This document shows positions 1-12,300 of a stretch of DNA of 64,000 nt, in pieces. The notes under the pieces were generated by a model. The model ran no database searches. It saw only the letters and a program-made list of their open reading frames with translations, and was not told where the DNA came from. This stretch comes from Rhipicephalus microplus. Taxonomy: Eukaryota; Arthropoda; Arachnida; Ixodida; Ixodidae. Both the position numbers and the translations under genes were made by a program. The stretch's first letter is position 1, and each line of letters opens with the position of its first letter. The DNA lies in the NCBI RefSeq assembly GCF_043290135.1, contig NC_134707.1:78200987-78264986 (forward strand), given 5' to 3'.

Positions 1-960
1 TACCTGAACCTCACCAGCAGCTTTGCCTCTTTGCATGCTGTCCAAAGCTTTTCTGACTTCTATCATTACTGGTGGGGTGTCATCTGGGTTACTGCTAGTT
101 CTTACATTAAGGTCGTGGTTGTGCTGGCTACTGTACAGATCTCTGTAAAACTCCTCTGCTATTTTAACTATCCTATCCATATTGGTAGTTATTTTGCCTT
201 CTTTGTCCCTTAGTGCATATAAATGGTTTTCGTCTATGCCAAGTTTTCTCTTCACTGCTTTGACGCTCTCTTCATTCCTCAGAGCGTGTTCAACTCTCCC
301 TATGTTACACCTTCTTACATCGAATACTTTACACCTATTAATCAACTTCAAAAGCTCTGCCAATTCTAGTTTGTCTGTTTACTTGAGACTTTCATGCTTT
401 GACACTTCGTAATGAGATTCTTTGTGTCCTGGGACAGCTCGCCAGTGTCCTGTCTAACTACCCTGCCTCCAACTTTCACTGCACACTCCGTAATGATACC
501 CGTCAGATTACCATTAATTCTATCTATGCTAAGGTTGGTTTCCTCACTAAGAGCCGAGTACCTGTTCTGAAGCGAGACTCTGAATTCCTGTACTTTCCCT
601 CTCAAGGCTAGCTCATTGATTGGCTTCTTGCGTATCAGTTTCTGTCGTTCCTTCTTCAAGCTTAGGCGAATTTGATACCGTACCATTCTATGGTGACTGC
701 ATCGTACTTTGCCAAGCACTTCCACATCCTGCACGATGCCTGGGTGTGCACTCATCATAAAGTCTATTTCGTTCTTATTTTCACCATTAGGGCTCCTCCG
801 TGTCCACTTGCGGTTTGCTCGTTTTCGGTCGAAGGTATTCAAAATGCGTAAATTATTGCGTTCTGCGAATTCTACTAGTAGCTCTCCTCTGGCATTTCTA
901 GTACCAATGCCATAATCTCCTATTGCCTGGTCTCCAGCCTGCTTCTTCCCTACCTTTGCA
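1..960 (-). mobile_element. RTE-type LINE, downstream part (endonuclease C-end into RT)
   Basis: On the minus strand the sequence from 960 down to 366 encodes the second half of an apurinic-type endonuclease: NAKVGKKQAGD, GIGTRNARGELL, then NRKWTRRSPNGENKNEIDF with its catalytic-side DHRMV equivalent read here as SHHRMV. Below 366 the reading frame is broken, but linker and early RT-like sequence continues to the window edge (EEFYRDLYSS in one frame). This matches the RTE-like ORF2 often annotated as craniofacial development protein 2-like in arthropods. It is a decayed copy. Its other half is at 3926-4430, on the far side of a Kolobok insertion. Confidence 0.85.
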
Positions 961-964
961 TTAA

Positions 965-3921
965 GGGGAGACGCTCCTCGAAAGCACTTTTTTTTTGTTA
1001 TTCAACTTAGAGCTTCAGAAATTGGACCACTGATGCAGTTTTTCCTCCTGATTCCAAATCTGTAATCAGTTTTTACATAAGTGCAATAGTTTGGGAGTTG
1101 TGTTTCAAGTAATGGTGAAACTTGATAAGTTTTCCGGGAACTTTCGCGCATACTAAATGTTCATGCAGAGAGTTGTTCAATGGCTCCTTTTGCTCCCTAT
1201 TAGCCATAGAGTGCCGATATCTAGCTAGAAATTGTGCTCCAACTTTGAAACTATGAAAAAAACATCTGTGTAGCAAACTACCCTTTTTTTTCCACTCGAC
1301 CACCATTAAATTTATTAATAGATATTTACAGCTGATAGGTTGTGCTGATTCAAGTAGATATCGGCACCCTACGCACTCTCCTCAATGTGTGTGCCAAATT
1401 TCGTCGTCGTATGACCATTCTAAGTGCCCGAAACACTTCCCGCAAAAAATGCAAATTGGCCAAAATTGCGAAATGAGAAAAACGCGTTTGAAAGTTTGAA
1501 AGTCTGTATTTACAAAAATGAAAAACGCAGTAGCACGAAACTTGTGCTGAACACATACACACATGTCCAGAGGGAATATCAGTTGTCTAAAACTCTCCAG
1601 CACCGTAGGTTTTCCCTTCCCGGCTGGTGCGGCAGGACTCCTCCACCCGGGCCCTCTTGGCTGCACTGCGACGGTGTGCCCTCGCCTCAGCGGTTTGACG
1701 CACATTCATCTTGTGCATGCGCATGCTGTCTCGGCGGTCGCTGAGGGTAACCAGGGCCTCCGAAGGAAGCACCCCAAGCTCTTCCAGCACCTTTTCAAAG
1801 CTCGCGTGGCCCCGGTTGAACCACAGGACTGCAATGGCTGTGGCTGTTTCCACAGCAGTCCGGGAAGCAAACCGGGTCTTTGGACACAGCAGCCATATTT
1901 TGCTGTTCAGGGACTCGGCCGCGTTCTGTGTCTTGCCGTGGAGGCACCGGGCAAGCAGCTTCGCATCTGTGAGACGCTTGTAGATTGAGAGGACTGCCAA
2001 ACCCTGGGCCTTGGTCAGGAGGGGGGTGTGGCACGGTGCAGGCTGGCCCTGCGCCTCAGCACGTCGGTGCTTGCACCACGAGTCTGGGCCTGCAGGACAG
2101 AACTTGTGACTTCCAGCACCGTCTGTTGAGCACGAGTGCAAACATGAGGCCCATATGGCAGTGTACATCTTGTGGACATTTCCCCGATTGTTCACAATGG
2201 CCACCTGAAAGTAAGTTTGAAGCTTCTGGATGGTGGTCTCCTTCAGCTTCTCCCCTCGTGGAAGTGGCGTTGGCAGCTTCCGCAGGCCGGTGCCCAGACG
2301 TTTCGCCACGTGGTTGGTGCACTCCTCTTTTTCAATTGGAGTGTCAGGGTACACGTTGGCATCACAGACCCCGTTGTAGGCCTTGCTGTCTCCATCGCTT
2401 AGGAAGATGGTGAACCGCAGGGGTGTCTCATAGTCCACAGTCCTCTGCCAAATGCGCACTGCAGCTTCGGCCTCCATGGCATGCGAAGAACAGTCGCAAT
2501 TCTTCTCACAAACGGGATGATGAAACGCCTGCCATGTTTCTTCATCGCCTCCCATGTCGTTATGCAAACTGCACGCCAGGCAGAAGTTGGAAAGCACTTC
2601 ATAGTCCAGGCACAAACCAGTGTCCAAGGACACTACAGTTCCCACACCATTGTGGCTTTTGTGGCCTCTTTTTTGCCATGTGCCGTCAAACATGACTGGC
2701 ACGTCACTGTTACCAGCCACCTCTTTGGTGACGCTGCGTGCCCTTTGCATGTTTTCACAGACAGCCTTCACTGCCGCACTGTGAATCTTTTTGCCGATAG
2801 CATGGAAGGTCTTATGGTGCATAGGGTTTGGCAATCCAACTACTGCACAAAATCGTGAAAGTTGCTCATGCCCGATACCGACGGCACGCGCTGCAAGCAC
2901 CACTTTCAGGTTCACGGCAAAGGCGTCACGCGAACTCCCGCTGTCGTAGCTTCTGCTTGCACCGCGGCCGCCATCTGACGCGACCCGCTTCGACGAGTAC
3001 GCGGACGAAAGGATGCTCTCCGAGCACTCCGCATTCTCGCAGTGTAGCTCCAGAAACGCCGAAAGGCCTTTCCGCTTTTTATTCGGTGCCCGAACTGCGA
3101 GTTTACTCTCGTGACAAACGGGGCATGCCGCGCCTGCGACGACGGCCGTCAATGCACCCAACTCGCACAGCACTACGCTTTCGGCACGATCGGCATTCGG
3201 CCTGACGTCGTTTTCGAATAACGCGATCTTTTTCTGCGATGCACTCACAAAATTCACTGCAGCGTTGATCTCGTCGTCGCAGTTGCCATGGTCGACGTTG
3301 CCGTGGTCGATGTTAGGCCTACCGGCCGCTGGCCCGTCGCGGACATTTTCGTTGGCGGTGGCTTTCTTGTACGTCCTCCGCCGCTTCCCTCTGAACTTGT
3401 TCTTACTTCTGTATTTCCGATGGTCGGCAACGGCCTTTTTCGGGCTTGCCATCGCACGAAAACAGCGAAAAATAACTCCGGAAAACAGTGAAGCGAACTA
3501 CGGCAAGAAAACACGGGTGCTGTCAGCCAATGGCGGCCCTGCGTTAGTGGCGCGCGGTTTGAAACGGCGGGAAAAGACTGTTTTTGTTGCTTTTTTTTTA
3601 GATTTTTCGTGAACGTACGAGACTTCAAGAACCGGGATCGTGGAGAGTAAGGACAACTCTACACGAGCCAGCGGCCGCAATATGGCGGACAGCTCTCTTC
3701 GCGGCCCCGCGAGCACGCGAACAGCAGCCCGTTTTGTGTAAATTTCGTGATGCCGCGCGTCACTGCCGCTCACTCAGACGCGTTTTTCACTGACTTCTGA
3801 TGCTTATTTCGCTGTGATATTTTCAGATGTCAAAATATAATGTATAAAGATGATAAAGCAACAAAAAACAGAAAAGGTGAAATTTGGAAAAAAAACGCGA
3901 CTTTTCGACCCGCGTCTCCCC
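965..3921 (-). mobile_element. Autonomous Kolobok-type DNA transposon (TTAA target)
   Basis: A 2,957-bp element bounded by perfect TTAA duplications (961-964 and 3922-3925). Its termini begin GGGGAGACGC on both strands, followed by partly matching TCGAAA-like sequence, so the inverted repeats are short and imperfect. It carries one long intact transposase ORF. Removing it and one TTAA rejoins the endonuclease frame of the RTE LINE (MGDF to NAKVG), which proves the exact insertion point. TTAA duplication is diagnostic of Kolobok and piggyBac; the encoded protein favours Kolobok. Confidence 0.87.
1587..3452 (-). CDS. Mutator/Kolobok-like DDE transposase, intact
   Basis: 621 residues, no internal stop. 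It would cut and paste the surrounding TTAA element. A basic N-terminus (RYRSK-type, residues 10-30) is followed by a four-Cys putative zinc ribbon (C110, C113, C138, C143). The catalytic triad is readable: D256 in MFDGTWQKRGHKSHNG, D353/D355 in FLSDGDSKAYNG, and E513 in NAAESLNSKIW. A CxxH pair lies at C378/H381 (ECTNHVAKRLG). The layout fits the Mutator-like transposase domain family common in tick genomes. The C-terminal tail is basic (RRSAAKRARVEES). The start at 3452 is the first in-frame ATG after the terminal repeat region, and the stop lies 620 bp from the other end. Integrity of the ORF suggests recent activity. Confidence 0.87.
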   Translation of the reverse strand: MASPKKAVADHRKYRSKNKFRGKRRRTYKKATANENVRDGPAAGRPNIDHGNVDHGNCDDEINAAVNFVSASQKKIALFENDVRPNADRAESVVLCELGALTAVVAGAACPVCHESKLAVRAPNKKRKGLSAFLELHCENAECSESILSSAYSSKRVASDGGRGASRSYDSGSSRDAFAVNLKVVLAARAVGIGHEQLSRFCAVVGLPNPMHHKTFHAIGKKIHSAAVKAVCENMQRARSVTKEVAGNSDVPVMFDGTWQKRGHKSHNGVGTVVSLDTGLCLDYEVLSNFCLACSLHNDMGGDEETWQAFHHPVCEKNCDCSSHAMEAEAAVRIWQRTVDYETPLRFTIFLSDGDSKAYNGVCDANVYPDTPIEKEECTNHVAKRLGTGLRKLPTPLPRGEKLKETTIQKLQTYFQVAIVNNRGNVHKMYTAIWASCLHSCSTDGAGSHKFCPAGPDSWCKHRRAEAQGQPAPCHTPLLTKAQGLAVLSIYKRLTDAKLLARCLHGKTQNAAESLNSKIWLLCPKTRFASRTAVETATAIAVLWFNRGHASFEKVLEELGVLPSEALVTLSDRRDSMRMHKMNVRQTAEARAHRRSAAKRARVEESCRTSREGKTYGAGEF

Positions 3922-3925
3922 TTAA

Positions 3926-4430
3926 AGTCTCCCATCAGTATAGTATAATGTGTTTTTACTTTACTCATTGCCGATTCCACAACTCCATAGAAGCTTTCTA
4001 GTGAAGCGTCATCATGGCTGAATGTAGGCGCGTAAGCCTGTACCACCTTCATCTTTTATCTCTTATTGAGTTTAATTACGATACCTTCCACCCTTTCATT
4101 AACGCTATAGTATTTCTCTATGTTGCCAGCTATGTTTCTGTGAATTAGGAACCCTACTCCCAGGTCTCTTCTGTCAGCCAAGATAGCAAAGATAGCAAAG
4201 AATGTGCCCATTCTGTAGCACTGTATAGGCCTCATCTGTCCTCTTAACCTCACTGAGCCCTATTATATCCCATTTGATGCCCGCTAGCTCCTCGAATAGT
4301 ACAGCTCGACTTGCCTCACTAGATAAGGTTCTAGCGTTAAACGTTGCCAAGTTCAGGTTCCAATGGTGGCCTGTCCGGATCCAGAAATTTTTAGCACCCT
4401 CTGCTGCGTTGCAGATCTTACTGCTGCCAT
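3926..4430 (-). mobile_element. RTE-type LINE, upstream part (endonuclease N-end)
   Basis: The minus strand reads NLATFNARTLSSEASRAVLF, then DIIGLSEVKRTDEA, then VVQAYAPTFSHDD and HYTILMGDF up to the TTAA where the Kolobok element entered. These are the N-terminal motifs of the RTE endonuclease (TWNVRTL, GLSEVR and QVYAPT classes). Several stops and a small internal duplication (ATAGCAAAG twice near 4185) show decay. The 5' end of the LINE fades near 4430-4490. Confidence 0.82.
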
Positions 4431-4889
4431 GGCCAGTTGCTTCGCAGCCGCCGCTGGGGACTAAGGGTCGTGAGTCTCATTTACAGAGAGATTATTCACA
4501 TCACGGGTATCCATCTATATTGGTATAGCTGGGGACTCTTATCGCAAGGCAACAAAAATTTAATGAGAAGAGTGTATGAGTACACTTGTGTCTCACGAAA
4601 AACGATGCAATGCTTCACCGCAGGGCATGAGCAACGAATAGCACCTCGGTTCCGATTTTGTCTATGTGGAAACAAACATTGTGTACAATATTAATTACTG
4701 TTCATACTATTGCTACTTCATTTATCTACAAAATTATGTTCCAAATTCTTTGTTTTGAATATTTTTGCATTTATAGTGTTTTTATTGCACTGTTTAGCAG
4801 CTGGCGATCGAAAATTCCACAGTTATCATAGTTTTATTCCTCTCAAAATATTTTGTTGCTCTACAAGATACCTATATATTGCTGCATGT
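4431..4889. other. Intron 12 sequence without recognised content
   Basis: AT-rich intronic DNA. The first 60 bp may be decayed 5' sequence of the RTE LINE. I see no splice-bounded exon and no terminal repeats. Confidence 0.5.
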
Positions 4890-5197
4890 TGTTAGGCCCC
4901 TACCGAAGTCTTGCGCTGCTTCCTGCTCTTATGATTTCTGCCACACCAACTGACAAGCCAAACGCGCCAAGCTAAACGCGCCATGCAACGCTGGCTGCAC
5001 GTGTCACCACACCACGCCCTGGAAAAAGAAGGCTGGCGGTTTTTCGAAGGAGCGGCACGTGGCGTGACGCAAAAGAAGAGATTTACAAGGTTTTCTCTAG
5101 TGAGCTCAGGACAACCTTTGTGTATTTAGTTGACGGGCACAAGTTCGCCATAAATAAATAGCTGTTTTAGCTTCCGGCGCTGTATTTGTTCGTTACA
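4890..5197 (+). mobile_element. Candidate solo LTR
   Basis: A 308-bp block starting TGTTAGGCCC and ending TTCGTTACA, with ATAAATAAATAG (a polyadenylation-like signal) at 5151-5162 and a short T/GT-rich stretch after it. This TG..CA layout fits a Gypsy-type LTR. No matching 4-6 bp target duplication is visible, so this is tentative. Confidence 0.3.
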
Positions 5198-6083
5198 ATA
5201 TTTTTGGAAAGAGCATTTTCTTGTGTAACATTTTGTATGCAGCAATGCTTGCTGGAGTACTTTTTAAATTGGACAGAGCAAACTTCTCGAGACATATGAA
5301 AAACAACCGTTTTCGTGGGGTATCAAAAGAGTTAAGGAAACGTGCATTTTTTGGTGTTCACTTGCGCATTTGTTTTTATCGTGAAAAACGAGTTCAAGGA
5401 ACCACCGTTGTAAAGTTAAGTCGTTTTGGTCTGTGAAAAATAAGTATTTATGGTTAATTATTGGGCTTTCACTGTAACGACCCTTCAAAATAACGAACGA
5501 ATTGCCCCGGTCCTCTGAAGTTCGTTATACCGAGATTTTACTGTACATCCAGAAAACAGACTGGGAATGCATTTAGAGCCTATTGACCGATTCCTGTCAC
5601 GCAAGAATTGATCGCATTAATAGTGATGTATTTGATTCAATGCTAATCGACATTAATTATCGAAAGCTGTGCAAAAACCACGTCCAGATGAGCCCCTTTA
5701 GAAACGGCATGCACGGTGGGAGGGGGGCAATTCTTGTCCTTCAAATGAGAGGTCTCTTACAATTAGGGTATCACGTTATGCATTTTCTTATTAACTCCAA
5801 ACTTTTAAGCAGTACACTTGTGCCTCACATCTTAAAAGTCTGTTACATCAGTGTCTCTTATAAAGAGGTTCAACTGTGTTGTGCGAATTTCTTTCTAGGT
5901 ATATAATATCAAATGTCTTGGAATTATGTTATATGAATATGACGCATTCTTTTGACACTCCATCACTATTCATGCCTCAAGAGCATTACACAGGAAGGAA
6001 ACATTCTTCTTTGAAGCAGGATCAAAGAATTACCTGTCCAACTCCCAAATGGTCTAACGAAGTTCTAACGGCGTAAGACTTAC
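5198..6083. other. Intron 12 sequence with one decayed Tigger-type end
   Basis: The stretch 5470-5546 (AATAACGAACGAATTGCC ... GTTATACCGAGATTTTACTG) looks like the right terminus of a pogo/Tigger-like element of the kind seen elsewhere in the window. The remainder shows no coding or repeat structure. Confidence 0.4.
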
Positions 6084-6340
6084 CGTTCAGTGTGCAGCGT
6101 GTTCTCTAGTGCCTCGAGTGACCGCTTGGCTGACGCTTGCTGTTTCAGACGCCGGGCCCGGTTGAGCTCCTGCTGTGTGGCGCTGTCTATCTTGGCCCCC
6201 ATGACGGAGCGCAACTCCCGGCGAGCGATTTCGGCCTTGAGGCGACGGTACTCCAACTGTTGGGCTTGGGAGAGCTTCATCACCGAGACCGGTGTGGCTG
6301 CCAGCGGTGCGACCTCTGCCACGCTAGGAGGGGGTGGAAC
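6084..6340 (-). CDS. ZFC3H1: ZFC3H1 coding exon 12 (last in window)
   Basis: 257 bp, phase 0 in and phase 2 out. The acceptor is ATTCTCGCAG after a poly-pyrimidine/A run and the donor is CG|GTAAGT. The peptide contains QLEYRRLKAEIARRELRS, matching human KIEYRLLKEEIANREKQR. It opens the long coiled-coil region of the protein. The next exon was not found between here and position 1, so intron 12 exceeds 6 kb. Confidence 0.92.
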
Positions 6341-9300
6341 CTGCGAGAATTCGTCCCTTTTTTTTTTTTCTAGCTGAATTGCATTTATTTATCACGTTCT
6401 CTTGGTGATCAACTGCAAGAATAAAGTATGCTCCTTCTGTACTTGTGCATATGTGCTCGTAATAAAAAGACCATGCGACGCACTAGCGTGACACTGGGAA
6501 TCAGTTCAGTTTATCTAAGCAAAAAGACAACAGAATCAACGTCTATTGTGTGTCCTAGAAGGTGGCAGCAACTCCAAGTGAGCACGCGTCATGATTACGG
6601 CTTGAAATTTTAAAGGGAGGGTTACAAGTGCATTCGTACGACAAGGAGGCTGCGAGAAAAAAAACTGCTGCCGTATGAGTACGGCAAAAACACTCAATTC
6701 GTTAAATGGATAAACTGCTATTACGATTTGCTTTGCACTTACATTTTGCACCCCTGTTCCTTTACTAGTAAACAGAACTTCTGTTAAAAGGCAAATATTT
6801 TCCTGGTCCCTTCAGACGGCTGTTGAACGAATCTACTGTATGTTTTATTTACCCTCTACGTTGTCAACCAATCCAGACCAGTTCAGTGTCACTTCAACGT
6901 TGGAAAAAGGCTGGTACGGCTTTAGATGACTCGGCATAGAATTATCAGACAGCTAGGCCTAGCACTCTTGGGCAGCTAAGCCTAACATCCTGCTATGGCT
7001 ATGCTAGGCTAGGCAGAACTCTTATGTTCAAATGTGCCACACCTGAGACTGCTGACGAGCCTCCTTGAGGAGTTTGTCGAGGCCAAGCGAGAAACTGTTC
7101 TCGACGGCTGGCAACGGCTCTTGCTCAGCCTCGCTCTCTCCATCTTCTTCCTCGGAAGTCGTGTCATCCATGCCAAGATTGATGACCACTGGTTCACTCT
7201 GGAAGACAACAGGTGATTGTTTTTTCAGAATGTGGTCTCAAAAGTGATTCCCAAGCTTACAATCAGCCAACACGCTACACTACCGTAGACTGCTGGCTAC
7301 AAGGCTAACGGCAATGTGTGGTGTTCATGGGTGCAAGAGTACGTTATGGCCAAAGACCGCAAAAACAGTCAAGGTTGATGCAACACATTGTAACACAGCG
7401 TGCATGCTACTTAAGTTTTGACGCACGAATGACATGTTTCATTATAAATTAAAAAAAAAACAGCAGTAAGGGGAAGATGAACGCTTGCGATGAAAAAATA
7501 CGTAGAGAGGAATTGTGTGCCTAAGCAGACATTTCAACAAGTGGACTTGCTTTTGAGGTTCAAGCCTTGAATAATATTAATAACATTATTATTAATAATA
7601 ATAGTGATGTTTAACCTCCTAAAACCACAATATGATTATGAAAAACGCCTTAGTGGAGGACTCCAGATGTTTAGATCACGTGGGGTTCTTTAACGTGCAC
7701 CTAAATCTATAGTGCACGCCTAAAACATTTCCGCCTCCTTCGAAAGTGCAGCCGCCGCAGCCGGGATTCGATCCAGCGATCTTCAGTTTAGCAGTCGAGT
7801 GCCATAACCACTAGATTACCGCGGCCTTGAAGAATATAATTCCACTTGTTGATTGAAACGGCAGCTTGAGCAAACAACTTTAGTTAACGGGTTTTTTTTC
7901 TCGCTTCAATGTAACATGTTCAGTCGAATCCCACTATAACTTATACCACAAGAAAATTCCCACCCAAACAAATAGTTTTTGATTCCCCATCAACTGCCTC
8001 TAGTAAATGATGCCAAAAAATTTCTCGCCACAACAAATACTCTTTCTGGATGCTTCCGTTTCAACGAAGTTTCCGCGAGTGCTACCACATAAAAAAAAGC
8101 AGCTTGCCCAGGCTACCGCGAAATTCCGTAAGCAACTCGACAACTTCTCGTTCCCAGGGTGGTGTGGCCGCATAAGTGCTGTCACCACTGAGCTTCGTGG
8201 ATTCAACAAGTCGCAGACCACTCGCAGGCGGCCTGACACCACGGCTGATAGGCGGCTCCGTCACATGCATGTGATCCAAAAGCCCCAGGCCAATCCGAGA
8301 GGCCTCGGGCCATCTGCGCGCTTGATCCTGTTTGCGTCCGCTGCTGTGGCGTCTGCTATGCTGTCTTCTCTAGTATGCTCCATTTATAGCAGTGACCCAG
8401 GCCACAACGCCGACCCAATTCCAACTTTAACAGTAGTTATATAATGAATTATACCTATTTTCGTTGTGATGCAACTTGCTGTAAGCGAACTACAGTGGAT
8501 TCACATTAAACGAAACTCGGTTCAACGAAAAAGCCGCATAAACGAAACTATCCAGGCACATTTGGTTGGTCTCCTATATATTTATTGACAAAAAGTTTCG
8601 AGTAATCGGAACGTCTTTTTTTTTCACTTACGTCGATTAAATGGAACTAAAACGGGCAAAATCCATGAACGGCGGAATTGGCCATGGCAGTCTATCAATC
8701 ATGAAGCAAATGCCAAAGTTAGCCTAGCCTAGCCTAGCCAAGCCAAGCCAATCTAGCGATTGCACATGTCCGCCCACGCTGAGAAGCAATTGATGTCTCG
8801 TCGTGAACCTGAGGACAGCCTTGAGGAACCTATAGCTGAAGTTAAAGATGAGGACCTGTGCTCATGTGGTGATGAAATGGTGTGCGATCCCGAGCTCATT
8901 TCAGTGGCAGACAGTGCAGCAAAAGATGCTGTCATCCTGTTGCAGTGCTACTTTTAACACGATGGTGGCACAGAGTTCTAGCCCTGCCTTTCAGCAATGC
9001 ACTCCTACTATGTGAGAAAGTGCTCGAACAAGGCCGAGCAAGTTGTTATCACCTCCTTTTTTCCGAGTCAGCAATATTAGCAACATTTCTCTTTCTAATC
9101 ATTATAGTAGTGTTATATACTTCAAAATCTTTTTGTTCAGTCAGTGACAGTTGGTGCTTTTGAAATAAAGTCTTATTTCATTCATTTTGTAAGCTTTGCT
9201 TAAATGAAACTGTTCATTAATGGAAAAAATTTTCTTGTCCCTTCGAATTCCGTTTAAAAGAAGTGCACTTTACTCGAGCACGCATGCATTGCAGACCCGC

Positions 9301-12300
9301 GTAGTCGTACTACCACTGTTTCTCCTGGCGAGCACCATGCGTGTTGGCCTGAGCTTTGGGAATACACATGCGCTCGACGAGGCTCAGAACGCCCACGACA
9401 AGAACTGGGTGTGCAAACAATGTGGAATCCAAAAATGTGCGAGAAGCAGACAGAAAAGCGAAAAGAGAGCAGGAGCCCATAGAACATTTTCACCATCTCA
9501 CTTAAGATGGCCACACAACCATGCGCACCGCGCCATTGTCTGCCAGCTGCCCGAAAGAAATCGATCAGACAGTCCTGGGCCGCCCGCAGGCCAGTGAGTG
9601 GAGCTTCCACTTGGTCTCTGAGAAAAACTAATGTGGTGCGGGTGTCCGGGGCCATCAGGGACCGTCCAGAATGTGTAAATCGAAGAAGCTCACTGACAGT
9701 GAACGCTGGTCTGGAACTACGGGCTAGAAATGGCATACAAGGTACCATACCGACGATCTTATTGTGCGACAGAAATCGACCCCTAATAGGGCAACTGTCT
9801 TCAGTGTGTTCTCTGACGTGCACATGAGCAAGACAGCAACATTGCAAAACCAAGCTTACAGTGAGCGCACCCACCACTTTAGTTTCCACAAATGGGGCGT
9901 CTGGCACTGGCCTTCCCTTTGGCGTGACAAACGGGCTGGGCGGAGTGGCTGCCTTTGGCGGGAAACCGTTGGGAGATGCAGTCCTGTTGATTTCTTTGGG
10001 CTCCGCTGGGGGCTGCACCTACAAATGACGAAACACAGCAAAGCTGGTGAGCCCTCGCCACAGCTCTCGCATCTCAGTACTAATCTGTAAACACAGTGAA
10101 ATCTGTATACAATGAATATCAAAAACCATTCATTACATTGAAAAGTTGTCGCAGTGAAAGCACTCAAAATTTGTACGAAAATTCTTAACGCAAACAATTG
10201 AGCTGCCGACCTGTGCTGTTTATGTACACTGAAACCTCGATATTACGAACCCGGATATAACGAAACGTCGGTTATAATGAAGTGAATGAAAAATAGTCTT
10301 GCAATAGATATGGTGTTAAGAATAAACAACATTTATAATGAATTTTCATATATAACAAACTTATTTTCATTATAGATGCAGCTTTGCTATAATTAGGTTT
10401 CAGTGTATTCGCAACCGCGTTATTCTCTGATAAGAGAGAAAGAACATAACACTAGCTATTATGGAACCAGTGCGCATTCATTTCAGGAAGGGCACGATCT
10501 ATCCTGATGCCAACAGCTCGACTGCCGAAAGACGAACTCTTATGCGTGTGCATCCTTCTTACGAAGTGTGAACCATCAGCATTAAATATCGATTCTTCAC
10601 GTCAGTTCACGTGCACTGTTTCAAGGTTGTCTTGGCTCTCGTCGACATTTCTTTATCACGACAAGTGGTGTAGATCATATCAGTTGTCAGCGACACTCAG
10701 GTGCTTGCTTCGTCGCCGCACTGTGCGCAGTGTTTGAGCGTTAAGCGAAGCATGGACGCTGATCATTGGTGACTTCATCCAATCGGCCACTCGTGTTGCA
10801 GGTATCAAGCTGGGCATTATTTTAACTGACGAGAGTAACCTTTTAAGATCGCTATTTGTTACTTTGAAGTGTTGTGGTCCTTGTGGGGATATAAGGGAAT
10901 AAAATTCGATACATTATGTTCTGAAATATTCGGGATTCTGAAATTCGCAGTAGTGAATACTTTCACAATAACCATATGGACATTTGTAGGGGGATTTTCA
11001 AAAAATTTGTTTAAGAGTACGCGCAGGACAGGAGTAACCAAGTTTATGAGTTTATTCTAGATCTAATGCAAGCCCCCAGCGATGTGGCTGGAAGGTTCGA
11101 TAAGGCATGGATAAAACCCGACGAGTTCTACAGATGAACAGATCACTTGAAGCTCGACACCTGAACCCGCGAATAACACCGAACAGCTAGTACGACTTGA
11201 TGCTTATCATTTAGTCGGTGCAAGTTCCCCCAATAAGGGGTCTTCGTCTGTACCACCTTGCGCAAAGTGTACTTCGTCACAACGACAAGACAGTATAGCA
11301 CATAAATATACAACCCACTGCAATCAGCGCAACTAAACAAGACATGCAAGAAAGAATACATGAGCAGCATAGGCGCACTTGTGTTCCTTCTCGTGCATCC
11401 CGTTTTGCTGCGCAACTCGCAGTAATTTCTATCGCAAAACACACTCGCCCAACAACTTGCTTAACAGTTAGCTCTATTAAAGCCATACCCGTTCAAACAA
11501 AACAGCAATGGAAGCAAAAAAGATACAGTAAAGTGACGAACCATGGCTAGAGTAGTTGCACCGTTCGGCAGTAGCAAAGGATTCCAGTGAACGGCATACT
11601 GCTGCTGTTGGTGGGGTGACTGTTGTGATGACTGCGGCTGAACCTGTTGAAGCTGTTGTTGTTGCTGTGGGGATTCGGGTGGCTTGGACTTGCGCCTTCG
11701 CTTTTGCAACACGGCCTGCAGCAGCTGAGCGCGCAAAGCGTCTTCGTCCTCGTCTTCACTCCCAGCCGCCACTTCTGCAAGAAGACAAACGTGTCATAAA
11801 AGAATAATAATATGATTACGAAAGGATGCTGTAACAGAGGGCGTTGGAAATGGTGACCATATGGTCTTCCTTATAGAGACCCCTGAAACGGTTGTTAGAA
11901 TTTTGCACAAACACATTGGGCTGGTAGACAGAGTCCTACGGGTCGTTTACAGACTGTTTTGAGCTCTCCGTGTAAACTGTGTAATTTATTATAGCCCTTT
12001 TAAGCTGCGAATTGCTGCAGGTCACTGCGACTCAGCCAAATGCGTTTTTAACCGCCCTTTCACAGACCGACATGCTCTGGTGATGCGACGTCACCCAGGC
12101 TGCCGATCTGATTAGCTGTAGAATGTGTAAAAGCAAGATTGGCTGTAAAGTGGAAGCACCTGTCAAAGCAGATGTCAACCCCTCCCAGATTTTCGTCTCT
12201 ACAGCCAGACCGTGCACTTGCTGCCGGGCGCACCATGTGATGGCCTCCGAAGTTGCTCGCAACTTGTCGATGTGCGATCTCGGAGGTCAAAATTGGGGAA

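Noticed and set aside
7606..7826. Possible tRNA genes (A and B boxes at 7.6, 33.6, 38.3 and 63.4 kb)
   Set aside because: None can form a closed cloverleaf with an acceptor stem. They are tRNA-derived SINE heads.
8007..8444. 145-codon plus-strand ORF
   Set aside because: No motif, no splice sites, and it lies beside Tigger terminal sequence. Treated as chance.
8719..8745. Telomere-like repeat
   Set aside because: The repeat is AGCCT/TAGCC, not the arthropod TTAGG, and is only a few units long.
9254..10018. 254-codon minus-strand ORF starting at exon 10
   Set aside because: Only the first 48 codons are exon. The remainder is intron read-through with no protein-like sequence, and the phase fits splicing to exon 11.
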